Source of the DNA: Actinomortierella ambigua
Lineage: Eukaryota; Mortierellomycota; Mortierellomycetes; Mortierellales; Mortierellaceae
Assembly (NCBI GenBank): GCA_016098155.1
Contig: JAAAJB010000032.1
Location: 1 to 64,000 of the forward strand
DNA: 64,000 nt
Reading direction: 5' to 3'
Shown here: positions 12,801 through 25,454 of the stretch, one piece after another
How the letters are laid out: every line of letters starts with the position of its first letter
How positions within the stretch are numbered: the first letter of the stretch is position 1
The notes under the pieces: generated by a model
Told to the model about the DNA's origin: nothing
The model's input: the letters and a program-made list of their open reading frames with translations, nothing else
Database searches by the model: none
Program-made: the position numbers and the translations under genes

Positions 12801-15800
12801 GAATTACAAGTCAGATCTTTTGCCTCAGCTCACGTCGATATTCGCCCAGGAGACAAATGCCCCTACCGCGTTCTCAAGCAGCACATGGCTGTCACCTTTG
12901 ATGTTGATGATCGAAAGCTTCGTCTCTCTGAATGACGAGCCTCGTGTCGCTGTGGATGAGGCCTCGGCGGACTCCAAGGCACCGGCAGCGCAGCAGGACA
13001 AGGAGATGAAGGAGGCCATCTTTTCCGATGCTGAACTCGAGAAGATGCTCGTCAACTGCATGGATCTGCTCAAGCGGCCTGGCCTCACGAAGGAGGTGGT
13101 TCTCTCTGTCTTCAGACTTTTAGTCCGCCTCACCCGTCACCACGCACTTGCCAAAGCGTTCTTGCAGGCGGATGGTCTGCAGCTCTCCTTCAACACCCTC
13201 ACGGCAGAAGGCCTCGGTGTTCGAGGCCAACAGAGTCTGATTGTCATGATCTTGCGTCACATCGTCGAGGATAGCAACGTTTTGCAGGCTACCATGGAGC
13301 GTGAGATCAGCCGATGGTTCAACCAGCCTTCACGGCCAAGGAGCTGCGACATTCAACTCTATCTGCGTCACAACAACTACCTGGGACTACGTGACCTTGA
13401 CGCCTTCATTGCCGGCACCCTGAAGCTGTGCAAGGTCTCCAAATACGACTCGTCCTACCGTGCCGTTCAGTTGACGTTGAACAAGCCTGCCAGCCCAACA
13501 GAGGGTGGTCAGTCCGAGGAGAAGCCTACGGAAGGTGATGAGACCACCGCATCCAAGGACACGGACAAGGAGAAGGAGAAGGAGAAGGAGGCAACAGAGA
13601 AGGATCCCGGCGTGGGCTCTTCGACCTCGGCGCCTGTGCTTTCTGCTGCTACGTTGACTGACGCATCCAGGAAGTATGCATCAGAGTTTTCAGAGACCAT
13701 TATCAACTTTTTGGTCTCGGAGCTGCTTGGCACCCGCAGCACACCAACATCATCGGTAGCAGAGACTCCCGTTGCTGCATCTAGCTCGGTTCAGTCACAT
13801 GCAACGAGTGAGAGCTCGAGCGCTGCTGCTGGAGCCACAGCGACATTGAAGAAAGAAGGTGCCGCCAGCAGCGAAGCATCGACGTCCAAGACGGCCGAGC
13901 CTGCCCCCTACGATACCGTCTTTGTGTACCGGTGCTTCTTGCTTCAGTGCCTCAACGAGCTGCTGCAGGCATACCCGTCGTGCAAGATGGATCTCATGAA
14001 CTACTCGCGCCGCAAGTCTGGCAAGGAGAATAGCACGCACAAGGTCAAGGGCAATTGGCTCAACTACTTGATCAATGACCTCATGCCCTACCGCGGTGCC
14101 GCCAGCCAGAAGAGTGAGCTGGAGCTGCGCAAGCACGGCGTCGAGTCTGCCTACTCTGCGTCGTTGTTGGTGGCCCTTTGTTCGAGCAACGACGAGGAGG
14201 ATGACAAGGCGCCGGTTTCGGAGGCTGTCCTTGCTCGCCGATTTATTGTTGATGGACTGATCCGCGCTTTCAAGGATGCCGTTGCCTCGACGGAGCCCAT
14301 CGAGACCAAGTATGGGCGTTTCCTGTCCCTTTCGGACCTCTGCAACCGACTTCTTGTTGGCACGCCAGCCAGTGGACCGAATGCCCGGACAAGCGAGGAT
14401 GCGTCGATGAGCGTCGTCAAGGTCATGCTGGAGAAGAATGTCATTTCTACATTGACGAACGTCTTGGCCGACATTGATTTGAGCTATCCCCACGCCCGAA
14501 TCCTGGTGAACGCCCTTCTCAAGCCGTTGGAGCACCTCACCAAGCTGTCCCTCAGGATGAGCCGTGTCGCAGAAACCAGAACCAAGTATAGACGTCGATC
14601 TACCCCTCTTTCGGCTGCGGGCAGTGGTACAGGCTCTGGAGATGATGCTCCTGACCTGTACCGGAATTCTGCGCTCGGTATCCTTGACGGCGCTGCGATC
14701 GAGTCGGAAGAGGATGACGAGGACGACATCTCGAACGAAGAGGACGACATTTTCGAGGGCGACGAGTTTGATGAAGAGACTGCGAGCGATGCTAGTGACT
14801 TGAGCGATGATAGCTTGTCCGGAGACGAGGAGGAACGTGCGGCCGACGACGGCGGTGATCCCATGGAGATGGTTCTTCGTGGCCCCTTCCCGCACCATGA
14901 GATCTCGGATGACGAAGAACATGATGACGACGATGATGGCGACGATGGTGATGACGACGATGAAGATGACGATATGGAGCTCCAAGAAGCTCTCGAGCGT
15001 GAGGAGGCTGAAGGAGACGATGTCGAGAGCCTCATGGAGTGGGATCAAGGAGGCAACCACCCCATCATGCTCGGCGAGGATGAGATTGACGAAGTCATTG
15101 AAGACGACGACGAGCAAGATCTCAACGATACCGATGACTTTTATCGCAACACCGACCCCCGTCAGCATTTGCACCAGCACCACCACAACTCTGCCAGCGA
15201 CGGCGAGGAAGGCGACGAGGATGAGGATGCGGGCTCGGACGACGACGACCACGACGGTGATGAAGATGACGATATTGACGATACGGCAGACACGGAGGAT
15301 GAAGATGAGGAGGTCATCGAGTTTAACAACCTTGCGGACGCTGATGCAATGGGCGATCCATGGACCATGTCGTCGTTTGTCATTGATGACGACGAAGCTC
15401 TCCGTGGTGATCCTCTTATGGACCCCCGGCACCGCCGTGGCCCCCGTGGAGCGCGCCGACCCGACGATCATCTTCGACTCTTGTTTGGCGATGGTGACCA
15501 TGGTCGATTCTCATACCTGGAGGACGATGGCTTCCAGATGCAGGCTGGAGCTGGTCGTGGTGCCCACGGTCAAGGAGCCGACAATGTCATCACTCACCCA
15601 TTGCTGGCTCAGCCTACTACCCAGCCCCCTGCCGGCATTTCGGAGGCACACCGACTCCGCCCCGGCCGCGGTCTTCCCGACTGGAACTCGTTTGAGGAGT
15701 TGCTGAGTGGTAACGCGAATCAAGTCCTTTCTCAGCTCTTGAGCGGCGAGGCAGTCCGTGCAGGCAACGGTGCTTTCCGCGTGGAGCTTAACCACGGCCA

Positions 15801-18800
15801 CGCCGGCACTGTTTTCCCCGTCAACGGCGATGGCATTACACTCAATCTCACGCACGAGCCAGCACACGGCCACGGCCATGGCCATAGCCACGCTCATGGA
15901 GGCGCAGGAGCAGGAGGGGCTGACCATGCTACGCCACATCGCTCCGAGATGTTTGCCCTTGTGAATGAGTTTGTGCCCTTCTCGACGGCTCAGCGCTGGT
16001 CGCAGGAGTGTCGCATGATGTATGGCGCAACAGCACAGGAAAAGGCTGGTCGATTGGTCAACCATGTTGTGAACGCCCTGATTCCCAGTGCAAAGGAGGA
16101 GCACCAACTCAAGCAGGCGCGCGATGCCAAGGAGTTGGAGCAGCGCCGCAAAGAGGAAGCAGAACGTGCACGTCTCCAGGAAGAAAGACGCAAGGCCGAG
16201 GAGGAGGAGCGCAAGAAGGCCGAGGAGGCCGAGCAGGCTCGCAAGGCAGAGGAGGAGGCTGCCCGCTTACAAGCAGAAGCCGCTGCCGCTGCCGCGGCTA
16301 CTGCTACTGGCCAGCCCGCGGACGAAGGATCAACGTCAATGGAGGTTGAAGGTGATGTCTCTTCTAGTGCTGAAGGAGGCGCGGGAGAGGAGTCTTCGAC
16401 TGCTGCCGAGCCAAGCGAACCAGCTGCTCCTGCACGTGTCACTGTGATGATTGACGGTGAAGAGATTGACATTACGGACAGTGGCATGGATCCCGAGTTT
16501 TTGAACGCGCTGCCAGAAGATATGCGTCGCGAGGTGGTGGATCAGCATCTTCAGGAGGGCCGTCGTGCAGTAGCACCTGCCCCCGCCGCCACGACGGCCT
16601 CGAACATCAATCTGGACTTTATGGATGCGTTGACGCAGGAAGCCCGCGATGGACTGAACGAGATTTTGCTTGAGCAACAGCAACATCGAACGGCGCGAGG
16701 CCATGGAGCTGGCGGCGCTGGTCTTGACGTTGCCGGTTTTGTTGGTGGTCGTGGCCAAGGACTTGCTGGCGCTTTACCCGTCCTACAGCGCCTCCCACAG
16801 CTGCGTCAGGTGTTGCAGACGGGACCGCCGATGGGTTTGCCGATCCGACATCTGGACGAGATGCTCTTCCCCCGCTCCTTGTCCGCCAGCCGCGGAGGAT
16901 CTCTTGGCTCGGTCAATGTCGCCGGAGGTTCCGGAAGTGCAGCCAAGAAGCCGTTGGCACCACGAGGCTCTCTTCAGCTGGTCGACAAGTCGTCTCTGGC
17001 AACACTGGTGCGTTTGATGTTCTTGCCCCAGCCGCTGACCAAGAACATTCTGAACAAGCTTCTGGTGAACCTGTGTGAGAACAGCAAGACGCGTGCGGAC
17101 CTGCTTTCGCTGCTGTTGTCGATTTTGCAAGATGGCGGAGCTGACTTGGCCGCTGTCGACAAGAGCTTCGCACAGATGTCGCTTCGTCCCAAGGTGCTGG
17201 CGCGCTCGGGTTCCAAGGGCAAAGGCGCTGGCGCTTCGGCTACGGCCGCGGCGCCACCGCCCGCTTCAGGCAATAATGTGCCCAACCTGGTGGCCCAGCG
17301 GTGCTTCGATACCCTGTACTACATTGTGAACTTTAACGAGCAAGCGACGCTGTACTTCCTGCAGGAGCAAGAGCAGGTGATCATCAAGCGACCCAGCAAG
17401 AAGGGCAAGGGCAAGGACAAGGCTGTGCAGAGCAAGTACCCTATTGTTTTCCTGTTGGACCTGCTGGAGCAGCCCATCTTTTTGCAGAACGTGTCGCTGA
17501 TGGAGCAGCTTATGACCTTGATTGCGATCATCTGCCGTCCGTTGACCGTGTTCAACGCCAAACTCCAGAAGGAGAAGGAGAAGGAGAAGGGCAAGGAGAA
17601 GGGCAAGGAGAAGGCTGACGAGACAGCCCAGCAGCCCACGGATGAGGCAACCACTGCGGCTTCTGCACCCACAGCCGATGCTGCAGGCGATGCAGGATCT
17701 CAGGAAGCAGCGACAGCAACTACTGCGGCGGCAGCAGCAGCAGCAACAACAACAACAACAACAACAACAGCGGTGGAAGGCGATAATGGTAGTGAAGATG
17801 TGACCATGACCGATGCCAAGGCACAGGAAGCTACCAAGGCGACTACAGAGCCTGCTGAGCCTCCGTTCAAGCCCCCAGTCATTCCCGATCACTGTCTAAA
17901 GTTGATTGTCCGCGTGCTGACGGCAGGTGAGTGCTCGAGCCGCACGTTCCAGTATACCCTGTCTGTGATTCAGAACCTCTCGATCCTGGAGGGTGCTCGC
18001 GATTTGATTTCGTCCGAGCTGGTGACTGTTGCTCGTGAACTTGGAGCTGGTATCCTCGAGGACTTGGGCTCGCTCTGCCAGACCCTGGAGAATGCCATGA
18101 CCGGCGTGGAGGTGCAAGGCGTGGCGCTCGAAAAGTTTTCGCCATCGTCGTCAAAGCAGGCCAAGCTTCTCCGAGTGCTGAAGACGATCGACTATATGTA
18201 CTCGCGAAAGCAGACTCCATGGGCACCCCCGTCGACACGGGTCAATGTGGAGCTGGCACCGACGGTCGATCCTGAGGAGGCCGACGCGATCATGCCGCGC
18301 ATCCCACGCGACGTCAACTCGGAGACACTCAATCTGAACGAGGACGAGGAGAAGGCGACCAAGATTTACGACAGCCTCGGGTTCTATACGCTGTGGACCA
18401 AGGTCGGCGCTGCGCTGGAGCAGGTGCAGACGCGCAGTGACATGACGCATGTGGCCACGGTGTTGCTGCCGTTGATCGAGTCGTTCATGGTGGTGTGCAA
18501 GTATGTTGGTCTGCGGCCGTCGACGCTGGAGATGGATGAGGCGACGTGCAGGGCGACGAGTACGGCCACGGAGGAGCTGTTCTTGGAGTTTACGGACAAG
18601 CACCGCAAGATTCTGAATGTGATGGTGCGCAACAACCCGTCGCTGATGAGCGGATCGTTCTCACTGCTGGTGCACAACCCCAAGATGCTCGACTTTGACA
18701 ACAAGCGGAACTATTTCACGCAGCAGTTGCACAAGCGGACGGTCAACCGCCACTATGACACGCTGCAGTTGAATGTGCGCCGAGCCCAGGTGTTTGAGGA

Positions 18801-19968
18801 CTCTTATGCTCATTTGCAGGGTCGTGATGGAGACGAGATCAAGTATAGCAAACTCAATGTGCGCTTCTACGAGGAGGAAGGTGTCGACGGCGGTGGATTG
18901 ACGCGCGAGTGGTTCCAGGTGTTGGCCCGTCAGATGTTCAACCCCGACTATGCTCTCTTCAAGACGTCGGCCGCGGACAAGCTGACCTACCAGCCTAACC
19001 GTGCATCGTGGGTGAACCCGGATCATTTGTCGTTCTTCAAGTTTGTTGGTCGCGTGATCGGCAAGGCCATCTACGATGGCCGTCTGCTGGATGCGTATTT
19101 CACGCGATCGTTCTACAAGCACATCCTGGGTCGGCCGGTGGACTATCGGGATGTGGAGGCGATTGACCCGGAGTACTACAAGAGTCTGGTGTGGATGTTG
19201 GAGAACGACATTACGGACATTGTGGAGGAGACGTTCAGTGTGGAGACGGACGACTTTGGCAACACCAAGGTGGTGGATCTGAAGCCGAACGGACGCAACA
19301 TCCCGGTGACGGAGGAGAACAAGCACGAGTATGTGAAGCTGATTACGGAGCAAAAGTTGACGTTGGCGATCAAGGATCAGATCCACAGCTTCTTGCAAGG
19401 GTTCCACGAGATTATTCCAGCCAGCTTGATCAGCATCTTTAACGAGCAGGAGCTGGAGTTGTTGATTTCGGGACTGCCGGACATTGACATTGACGAGTGG
19501 AAGAACAACACCGAGTACCACAACTACTCGTCGTCGTCGCCGGCGATCCAGTGGTTCTGGCGAGCGGTGCGTTCGTTTGACCAGACGGAGCGCGCCAAGC
19601 TGCTGCAGTTTGTCACGGGCACTTCCAAGGTCCCGCTCGGTGGATTCTCGCAGCTGCAGGGCATCTCGGGCATCCAGCGCTTCCAGATCCACAAGGACTT
19701 TGCCTCTAGCAAGCGTCTTCCGTCGGCGCATACCTGGTAAGTCTGGCGTTGGGGAGTTGAGAGTTGCTAAGTTTGATTATTGTAATTTGATTATTGTAAA
19801 GGAGTGATGATCACCGTCAACTGATAGCGACATTTTTTTTTTTTTTTGTGTGTGTGATATGATAGCTTCAATCAACTGGATCTGCCAGAGTACGACACCT
19901 ATGAGGACCTGCGCACACAATTGTTGACGGCCATCTCGGAATGCGCGACGGGTTTCGCTTTTGCATAA
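6811..19968 (+). CDS. TOM1: Giant HECT-domain E3 ubiquitin ligase, TOM1/HUWE1/UPL1 family
   Basis: This E3 transfers ubiquitin through a catalytic Cys thioester. In yeast and animals the family controls unassembled ribosomal and histone proteins, DNA damage responses and nuclear quality control. Eleven exons (6811-6852, 7320-7616, 7750-8434, 8544-8650, 8762-8915, 9052-9405, 9506-10519, 10622-11077, 11176-11295, 11396-19736, 19866-19968) stay in phase and give about 3,890 residues (yeast Tom1 3,268; human HUWE1 4,374). Visible parts are N-terminal armadillo-like DUF908/DUF913 regions, a UBA domain (about 1278-1316, [15 protein letters not shown]), a UIM-like [13 protein letters not shown] (about 1398), a huge Asp/Glu tract (about 2180-2390), a His/Gly-rich patch ([12 protein letters not shown]), a UBM-like [16 protein letters not shown] (about 2775) and a C-terminal HECT domain (about 3530-3890). 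The active-site Cys3857, in [13 protein letters not shown], has its codon split by the last intron. Exon 10 alone is 8.3 kb. Confidence 0.95.
17741..17769 (+). repeat. CAG/CAA trinucleotide repeat inside the HECT ligase
   Basis: Read in the gene frame, this tract encodes Ala residues followed by nine Thr residues in a disordered linker. It is a likely length-variable microsatellite. Confidence 0.7.
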
Positions 19969-21117
19969 GAAGTTGCTGCTCCATTCTCTATCATTCTTTT
20001 CTTTTGTACCATTTTATTTTTGTTAGCAGTTAGTATTTGTTTTTTCTTTTCTTCTTTCTTTTTTTCTTTCGTCTCACGTAATGCCCTGTTTCTTCGTTTT
20101 TTTTTTTATTTTTTTTTGCGGCATTTCAACTTATTTCGAAGCAAAAACAACACTCCGGGAAGACTTTTTTTGTTTGTTGGGCGTCCAAATTCTGCAGAGG
20201 GAGGCGCACAACAACATGAATGGGAACCCCGAATCCATGCTTCCCACACCCACCACACATAAAATTTACATTTTGAAAAAAAGGCAGTCTTGGGTGTGAT
20301 ATTTCAGAAGGCTGAGTCGGAGGTGCAATACAAACTCCCACAGATCAGTGGCTCAGGGAGCCCGGTACCTATAAAGGTTCGTGTGACGGCGGGAGAAGAG
20401 TTTTTTTCTTTGTGCGGCAAGCCTTCTCATCGTGTTGCTCGCTATTTCGTGTCCGGTATTTGTCTGCCGTACTATCGAATATGTTTGAGCGTCTAGAGCA
20501 GGCAAGACATTTTGGCTGCCAGCCTGTTCAACATGTCAGTACCCATTCTTGGCCACCCCTCGCGCAAGCGATTTGAGGGTGCCAGGAGGGTCGCAAGTTG
20601 GTAAATCTCTTTATATTTATTTATTTATTTTTTTTTACAAATACACATTCAAGTCAACACATAAAAGCAAAGGGAGGAAGAGGAAGAGAGAGGGGATTTC
20701 TCGTTTCTTGTCGAGAGATTCTTTTGTGGCCAAAAAGTTTTGCCGGATCTCATCCCACTCGCCTTCCCTCTTCCTCCCACCCAGCAGCAGTAGCACTGTT
20801 GGGTTTACCCTTGTTCTCTCTCTCACTCTCATACATACACACACACTCTCTCTCTCTCTCCAGTGTCGTTGCTCCATCCAGGGACACGTTCTTGCTTCCT
20901 TCTTTGTTTGTTAGACTCTCTCTCACTCTCATCTCATGCACCCTTTTATTCTATCCAGATGTGATTATTTTGACAAGAGGTGGTTTTGTTGCCCGGGTAA
21001 AAAGGAGACAAGCAGCCCACAGAGGAGTAATTATATATTACCTGGATTAATGAGTCCTCTGCGTTGCTTTGACACGCCGCTTTTTCTCTTTCTTTCTCCC
21101 TTCTCTTTCCTCTCTCA

Positions 21118-21148
<31 letters not shown>

Positions 21149-22063
21149 TCCCTGTGTTGTCTCTCTCTTCTCTCTTACTTTCTCTCTCACTCACTCTCCG
21201 ATGGTGCATAAACACCCTGGTTTTTGTTTTTGTTCTCCCGATTTATCGATCTATCCGATTGGAACAACAACAGAGGAGTGAGGAGAGGAGGGGGGGAGGG
21301 AAAGAGGGGCTGAAATACGATATTTGTATCCTCAAACTTCGATTTCCAAAATGGATCAGAAGACAGGCCTGTTCTGGTGTCCACCTGGACGTGTCACACA
21401 ACAACGATGAGGAGGTACAAGAAGTCAATGAATGAATATGAGAGGAGATTGTGGTCTTGCAGCTTTGCTACCGTTCCCTCCCCTCTCCTTCCCTTCCCTT
21501 TCCTGTCCCTTCCCCTTCCCTTTCCTTCCCTTTCCTTGTCTTTTCCTTTTCTTCCCTGTCGCTTCGCTTCCCCCCAGCCCCCCTCTCCCTCATTCATTCC
21601 CTTTTTTATTATTCAGCAAATCAGCGAAGCGGGGCCAACTTTCGTTGTTATTGCTCATCATATTGCCGCTGCTTGCTGCTGCGTTGCTGCTGCTGCTGCT
21701 GCTGCTGCTCTCCCTTCCTCCTCCTTCTCCTCTTCCTCTTCCCCCACCCCCTTCTCCCTTTCTTCCCTTTCCTCTCTTTTACCTTTTGCTCTTCTCATCC
21801 TCCTTTGACATTCATTCATCCCACTGTCGACCCTCATTCTTCCTCATTCATTCCTCAGAACCATATTTACTTCTAGCCCGACCCCCTCTGCTCAAATTTT
21901 CCGAGACTCCCAGCCCCCCCTCTCCCTTTTTCAGTAATTTTCGGCACCTGCCCTTGACACACACGCACGGTACATACATACACCCACCACCACCACCACC
22001 ACACACGCACACAGACATACGCCGGCCAACAGGATACCATCTCCTTCCCCACAAAACTGTCGC
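19969..22063. other. Long non-coding region with extended CT-rich tracts before the bHLH gene
   Basis: The first part (19969-20130) is T-rich and probably holds the 3' UTR of the HECT ligase. A more mixed block at 20150-20560 has no recognisable gene. From about 20750 to 21960 the plus strand is dominated by C and T, with CT and CA microsatellites (20830-20865, 21115-21200) and CCTTT/TTCCC runs (21475-21600). The ORFs here are long only because of this composition. I read it as the promoter and long leader of the bHLH gene. Confidence 0.55.
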
Positions 22064-24811
22064 ATGGACGACCCGCACACTATCCCTACCAACTCCCAGG
22101 ACCGCGGGATGCTGTCTCCGCCCGTCTCCTCGCCCACTTTGACCTCGCAGTCCACTCCCCCCATACCATCGACCAAGAAATCAACTTTGACGGGAGCCAC
22201 TCATCGTAAGAACAAGTCGACTGGTGCAGAGGCCCGGTTCGCTTATGAGGGGTCCTTTTCTATCCATAAGCCTGTCACCACACCCACATCGATGGCAAAG
22301 AGCTCTGTGCCATCCTTTTCAGTGATCACACCACCTTGGAAACCATCGACAACAATAACAACCACAGCAACAAGTACAACAACAACATCAACAACAGCAA
22401 CCAATACAATGCTCGAGTCTAGTCCATCTACGTCATCTTCCTCGACCTCCACGCCTGCCTCAACTCCTGTGGTGGTGCCCACCAAGCGAGGACGAGGACG
22501 GCCGTTGGCCACGGGCGAAAAGGTGCTTCAGCTGGACGATGTTCTGCGCAAGTGCTCACCAGACCAATTCAAGGTCGTCAAGGCCTACGACGTTGGAGGA
22601 GTCAACATTTTGAACAAGAAGCCCGTCGACTCCAAGGCAGCCCTTGACAAGATCAAGCGCAGGCGCGAAACCCATAACAGAGTCGAGCGCCGACGGAGAG
22701 ACTGCATAAATCAGGTAAGGGAAGAAGAAGAAGAACAGGAATAAAAAAAAAGTAAAGGAAGGGAGGCGGAAAGGAACGTGGCTGTTTTGTTTCGACCCAT
22801 CCAACTGAATCATCTTTTTTTTTCTCTCCCTTTTTTTTTTTTAAACTGTGAAACCTACAACAACAACAAGTTGATTGACGAATTGACGGCTCTCCTGCCA
22901 AGGGAGGACGGTGACAGCGCGACAAAGTGTCATCGCGTCAACGTATTGCGGACAGCCGTCGCCCACATCCAGAGTCTGACGCAACACAACGCTGAACTGC
23001 AGCAGCAGCTCCACGCCATCCAGACCGGAGAACCAATCATCCCCCCTTTGTCCACGACCACGCCCACTTCCTCTCGCCCTGCAAGGATATTCGCCTCACC
23101 AGTCGCAGGGGATCCTCGGTCGCCCAGCAGCTCCTCGGCAGCGACTGGTGGCGGCGGCGGCGGCGGCGGCGGCGCAGGATCAGGTTCGGACAAGGATTCG
23201 GACATGGCATCCGTCGGGACTGATAACGAGGAGCAGGAGCAAGGGGAGGAGGAGGAGGAGAAGGCGGGGGTGGCAGTAGCAGTAGCCGCACCGGCAACAA
23301 CGGCCATCGCACCATCGTCCATCCCAGTGATTATCGAACCGTCCGGCGGTAGCGGTACGCCACCTCCTCAGGGGTCACATGCACGACGGTTACAACGTCA
23401 GACGCTCCCTCGACTCCAGCTGGTGCCGCCGCCGTTTCACCACCATCACCATCACCCTCGGTCGCCGTCTGCACACTCGCCTCTTTCGGCAGCATCCTCC
23501 AGCTCGGCTCATTCGCACTATAGCTATGATTCTATATCACCATCGTCATCGACGTATTCACCTTATTCGGCGACGTCTGTCTCGCCCATTGGTGGTGGTG
23601 GTGGTGGTACAGCAGGAGCGCCATGGCCATCCTCGCCAGAACCGCTCTCGGCGTCGTCGGTGTCAAGTTTTGGAGGATATTCTACACTGGGGCCAGGACA
23701 AGGACAAGGGCACGGAGGAGGAACGTCGCCTTACTCGCCGAGCTATTCGCAGTTTGGCCCGCCTTCGCCCTACTCGCCCTACTCACCTTATTCACCCTAC
23801 TCACCATACTCGCCCTACAGCCCGGGAGGAGCACCAGCAGCAGCAGCGTCGGCGGGTGGATCTTGGTCGCCTAATCTTGGACCGTCATCAGCATCGGCCA
23901 GTGGCGCAGGAGGTCCTTATGCATCAGGACCGACATCGCCAGGTTTTCCACCGCCGTTCTTCCGTGGACATCAACGAGGTAGTAGCAGTAGTGGCGGCGG
24001 CGGTGGTGGTGGAGGAAGCAGCAATAGTGGCACCGACAACAGCGGCAACAGCCAGACCAACAAAAGCAGCGGCGCCACACTCCCATCACCGATCGTGCCG
24101 CCATTACCGCCGGCAGCACTAGGGACTTTGTCGCCCTCTTTGACGGGCACTGTCGGACAGGAGGAGCTGCCAAACTCGGCGACCTCGCCATCTCTACGCC
24201 CGACGTTGCCGCCCCCGATCCTTTCACCCCATTTACATCCATATCACCACCCACAACATCACAGCCATTATCATCACGGCAGCAGCCATGGGCATGGTTT
24301 TCATCATCATGCTTCTGCTGCTGCTGGCTCTGGTGGCTCTAGTTCTGGTTCTGGTGCCCCGCCATCTCCGTCGCTTCACCCCCATCATCCTCACCATCAC
24401 CACTATCCACATCATGCTCCTGGTCCCCCTCCTCCTCCTCATCATCATCATCACCACCACCATCGTCATCCACAGCAGCATCAATACCATCATCATCTTC
24501 CACCTCCGTTGTCATCTGTATCGCCATCCAGCTCGCCTCGCCACGGCCCGCAACGCGACACACCATCACCACTCCCACCGATGATGGCGCTGAGCATTCA
24601 CGACGCGGAGGACGAAGAGAAGCAGAATTCGATGAGGAAACTACAGCAGCAGCAGCAGCAGCAGCAAGGTGGCGATAAGACTGTGTACAAACGGGAGGAC
24701 GATGAAGAGGAGTATGCAAAGAGGTGGAAGGCTAGTAGTCATGGTGGCGGTATTGGTTTGGCGAGCGTCGATGTTCGGAATAGACAGATGGAGGATGAAG
24801 ATATGACTTGA
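22064..24811 (+). CDS. bHLH transcription factor with very long low-complexity C-terminus
   Basis: Two exons (22064-22714 and 22871-24811) join in phase 0 to 863 residues. The basic region and helix 1 read RRRETHNRVERRRRDCINQ, with the His-Asn..Glu-Arg pattern of E-box (CANNTG) binders close to USF/MITF proteins. After the intron helix 1 continues LIDELTALLP and helix 2 is HRVNVLRTAVAHIQSL, followed by a short coiled segment (HNAELQQQLHAIQ). It should act in the nucleus as a dimer. The intron sits inside helix 1. Its acceptor is an unusual CAACAAG, chosen because it restores the exact bHLH spacing. The N-terminal 150 residues are Ser/Thr/Pro-rich. The C-terminal 500 residues hold poly-Gly, Ser-Pro-Tyr repeats, dense His runs and poly-Gln. 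Target genes cannot be inferred. Confidence 0.85.
23763..23822 (+). repeat. 9-bp repeat encoding Ser-Pro-Tyr triplets
   Basis: Tandem variants of TACTCGCCC/TATTCACCC/TACTCACCA encode about seven Tyr-Ser-Pro units in the bHLH protein. They superficially resemble a minimal RNA polymerase II tail and could be phosphorylation targets. Confidence 0.7.
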
Positions 24812-25454
24812 CACCAACAGTACTGGACACACGCGGCACGCCACACAGATACCTTCCATGATTCATTCACCTATGACGACATCCGACGAGGGGGGGGGGG
24901 AAACCTTCCCACCCCCCCCCTCTCTCCTTTACTCCTTGCATTGTAACCACGAATAAAAAATGAGGCATTTTTTAAACAACATGTACGCCATTTACAAGCT
25001 TTGCGCCAGCTGTTCGTTTGGTTATACAATTCGGGAGAGGAAGTGTCTACTACACACACGAAAACTTTGTCTCTATCTCTTCTGTCTCCCTATCTGTCTC
25101 CCCTGCCCCCCTTGTACTGTTGAGATTTGTTACAATTGACATTATTGAGTGTATTCTATGGTTTTGTTCCTTTCAGTTCATTTCCGGAAATGAAAAATAA
25201 AGGGAAAAAAAACCACTTGGGTTTTCTAAGGAGAGTGGTTCATTTTTTTTCGTCCAACGAAATGCCGCCAAAGGAACACACGTTCAAAGGATAGAGGGAA
25301 GAGAGGGTACATTGAAAAAAAAAGACAAGATGAAAAGAAGAAAAAACGACTATGGAAGAGGAAGCCACTTGAGGGGGAAGGGGGGCGGGAAGGGTAACAC
25401 CCGACAAAAAAAAATGCTATGTTTTATGCTTTGACCTTTTTCACTCTTTTTTTT
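24812..25454. other. Convergent 3' UTR region between bHLH and arrestin-like genes
   Basis: This is non-coding and lies between two converging genes. It contains a G run (24890-24900), a C run (24910-24920), AATAAA at 24952-24957 and 25195-25200, and T/A homopolymers. I see no gene in it. Confidence 0.5.
24952..24957 (+). terminator. AATAAA polyadenylation signal of the bHLH gene
   Basis: A canonical hexamer lies 141 bases after the bHLH stop codon, with no competing open frame between them. Confidence 0.45.

Noticed and set aside
13795..15501. 568-codon antisense frame within the HECT ligase gene
   Set aside because: It is a mirror of the acidic and Ala/Ser-rich coding sequence; its Val/Ile/Arg-rich translation has no domain and the sense frame is certain.
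18661..19731. 356-codon antisense frame opposite the HECT domain
   Set aside because: Codon-bias shadow (GTG/CAG-rich third positions) of a strongly conserved sense domain.
20830..21200. Regular short repeats that might suggest an array
   Set aside because: CT/CA microsatellites without spacers; not CRISPR and not a transposon terminus.
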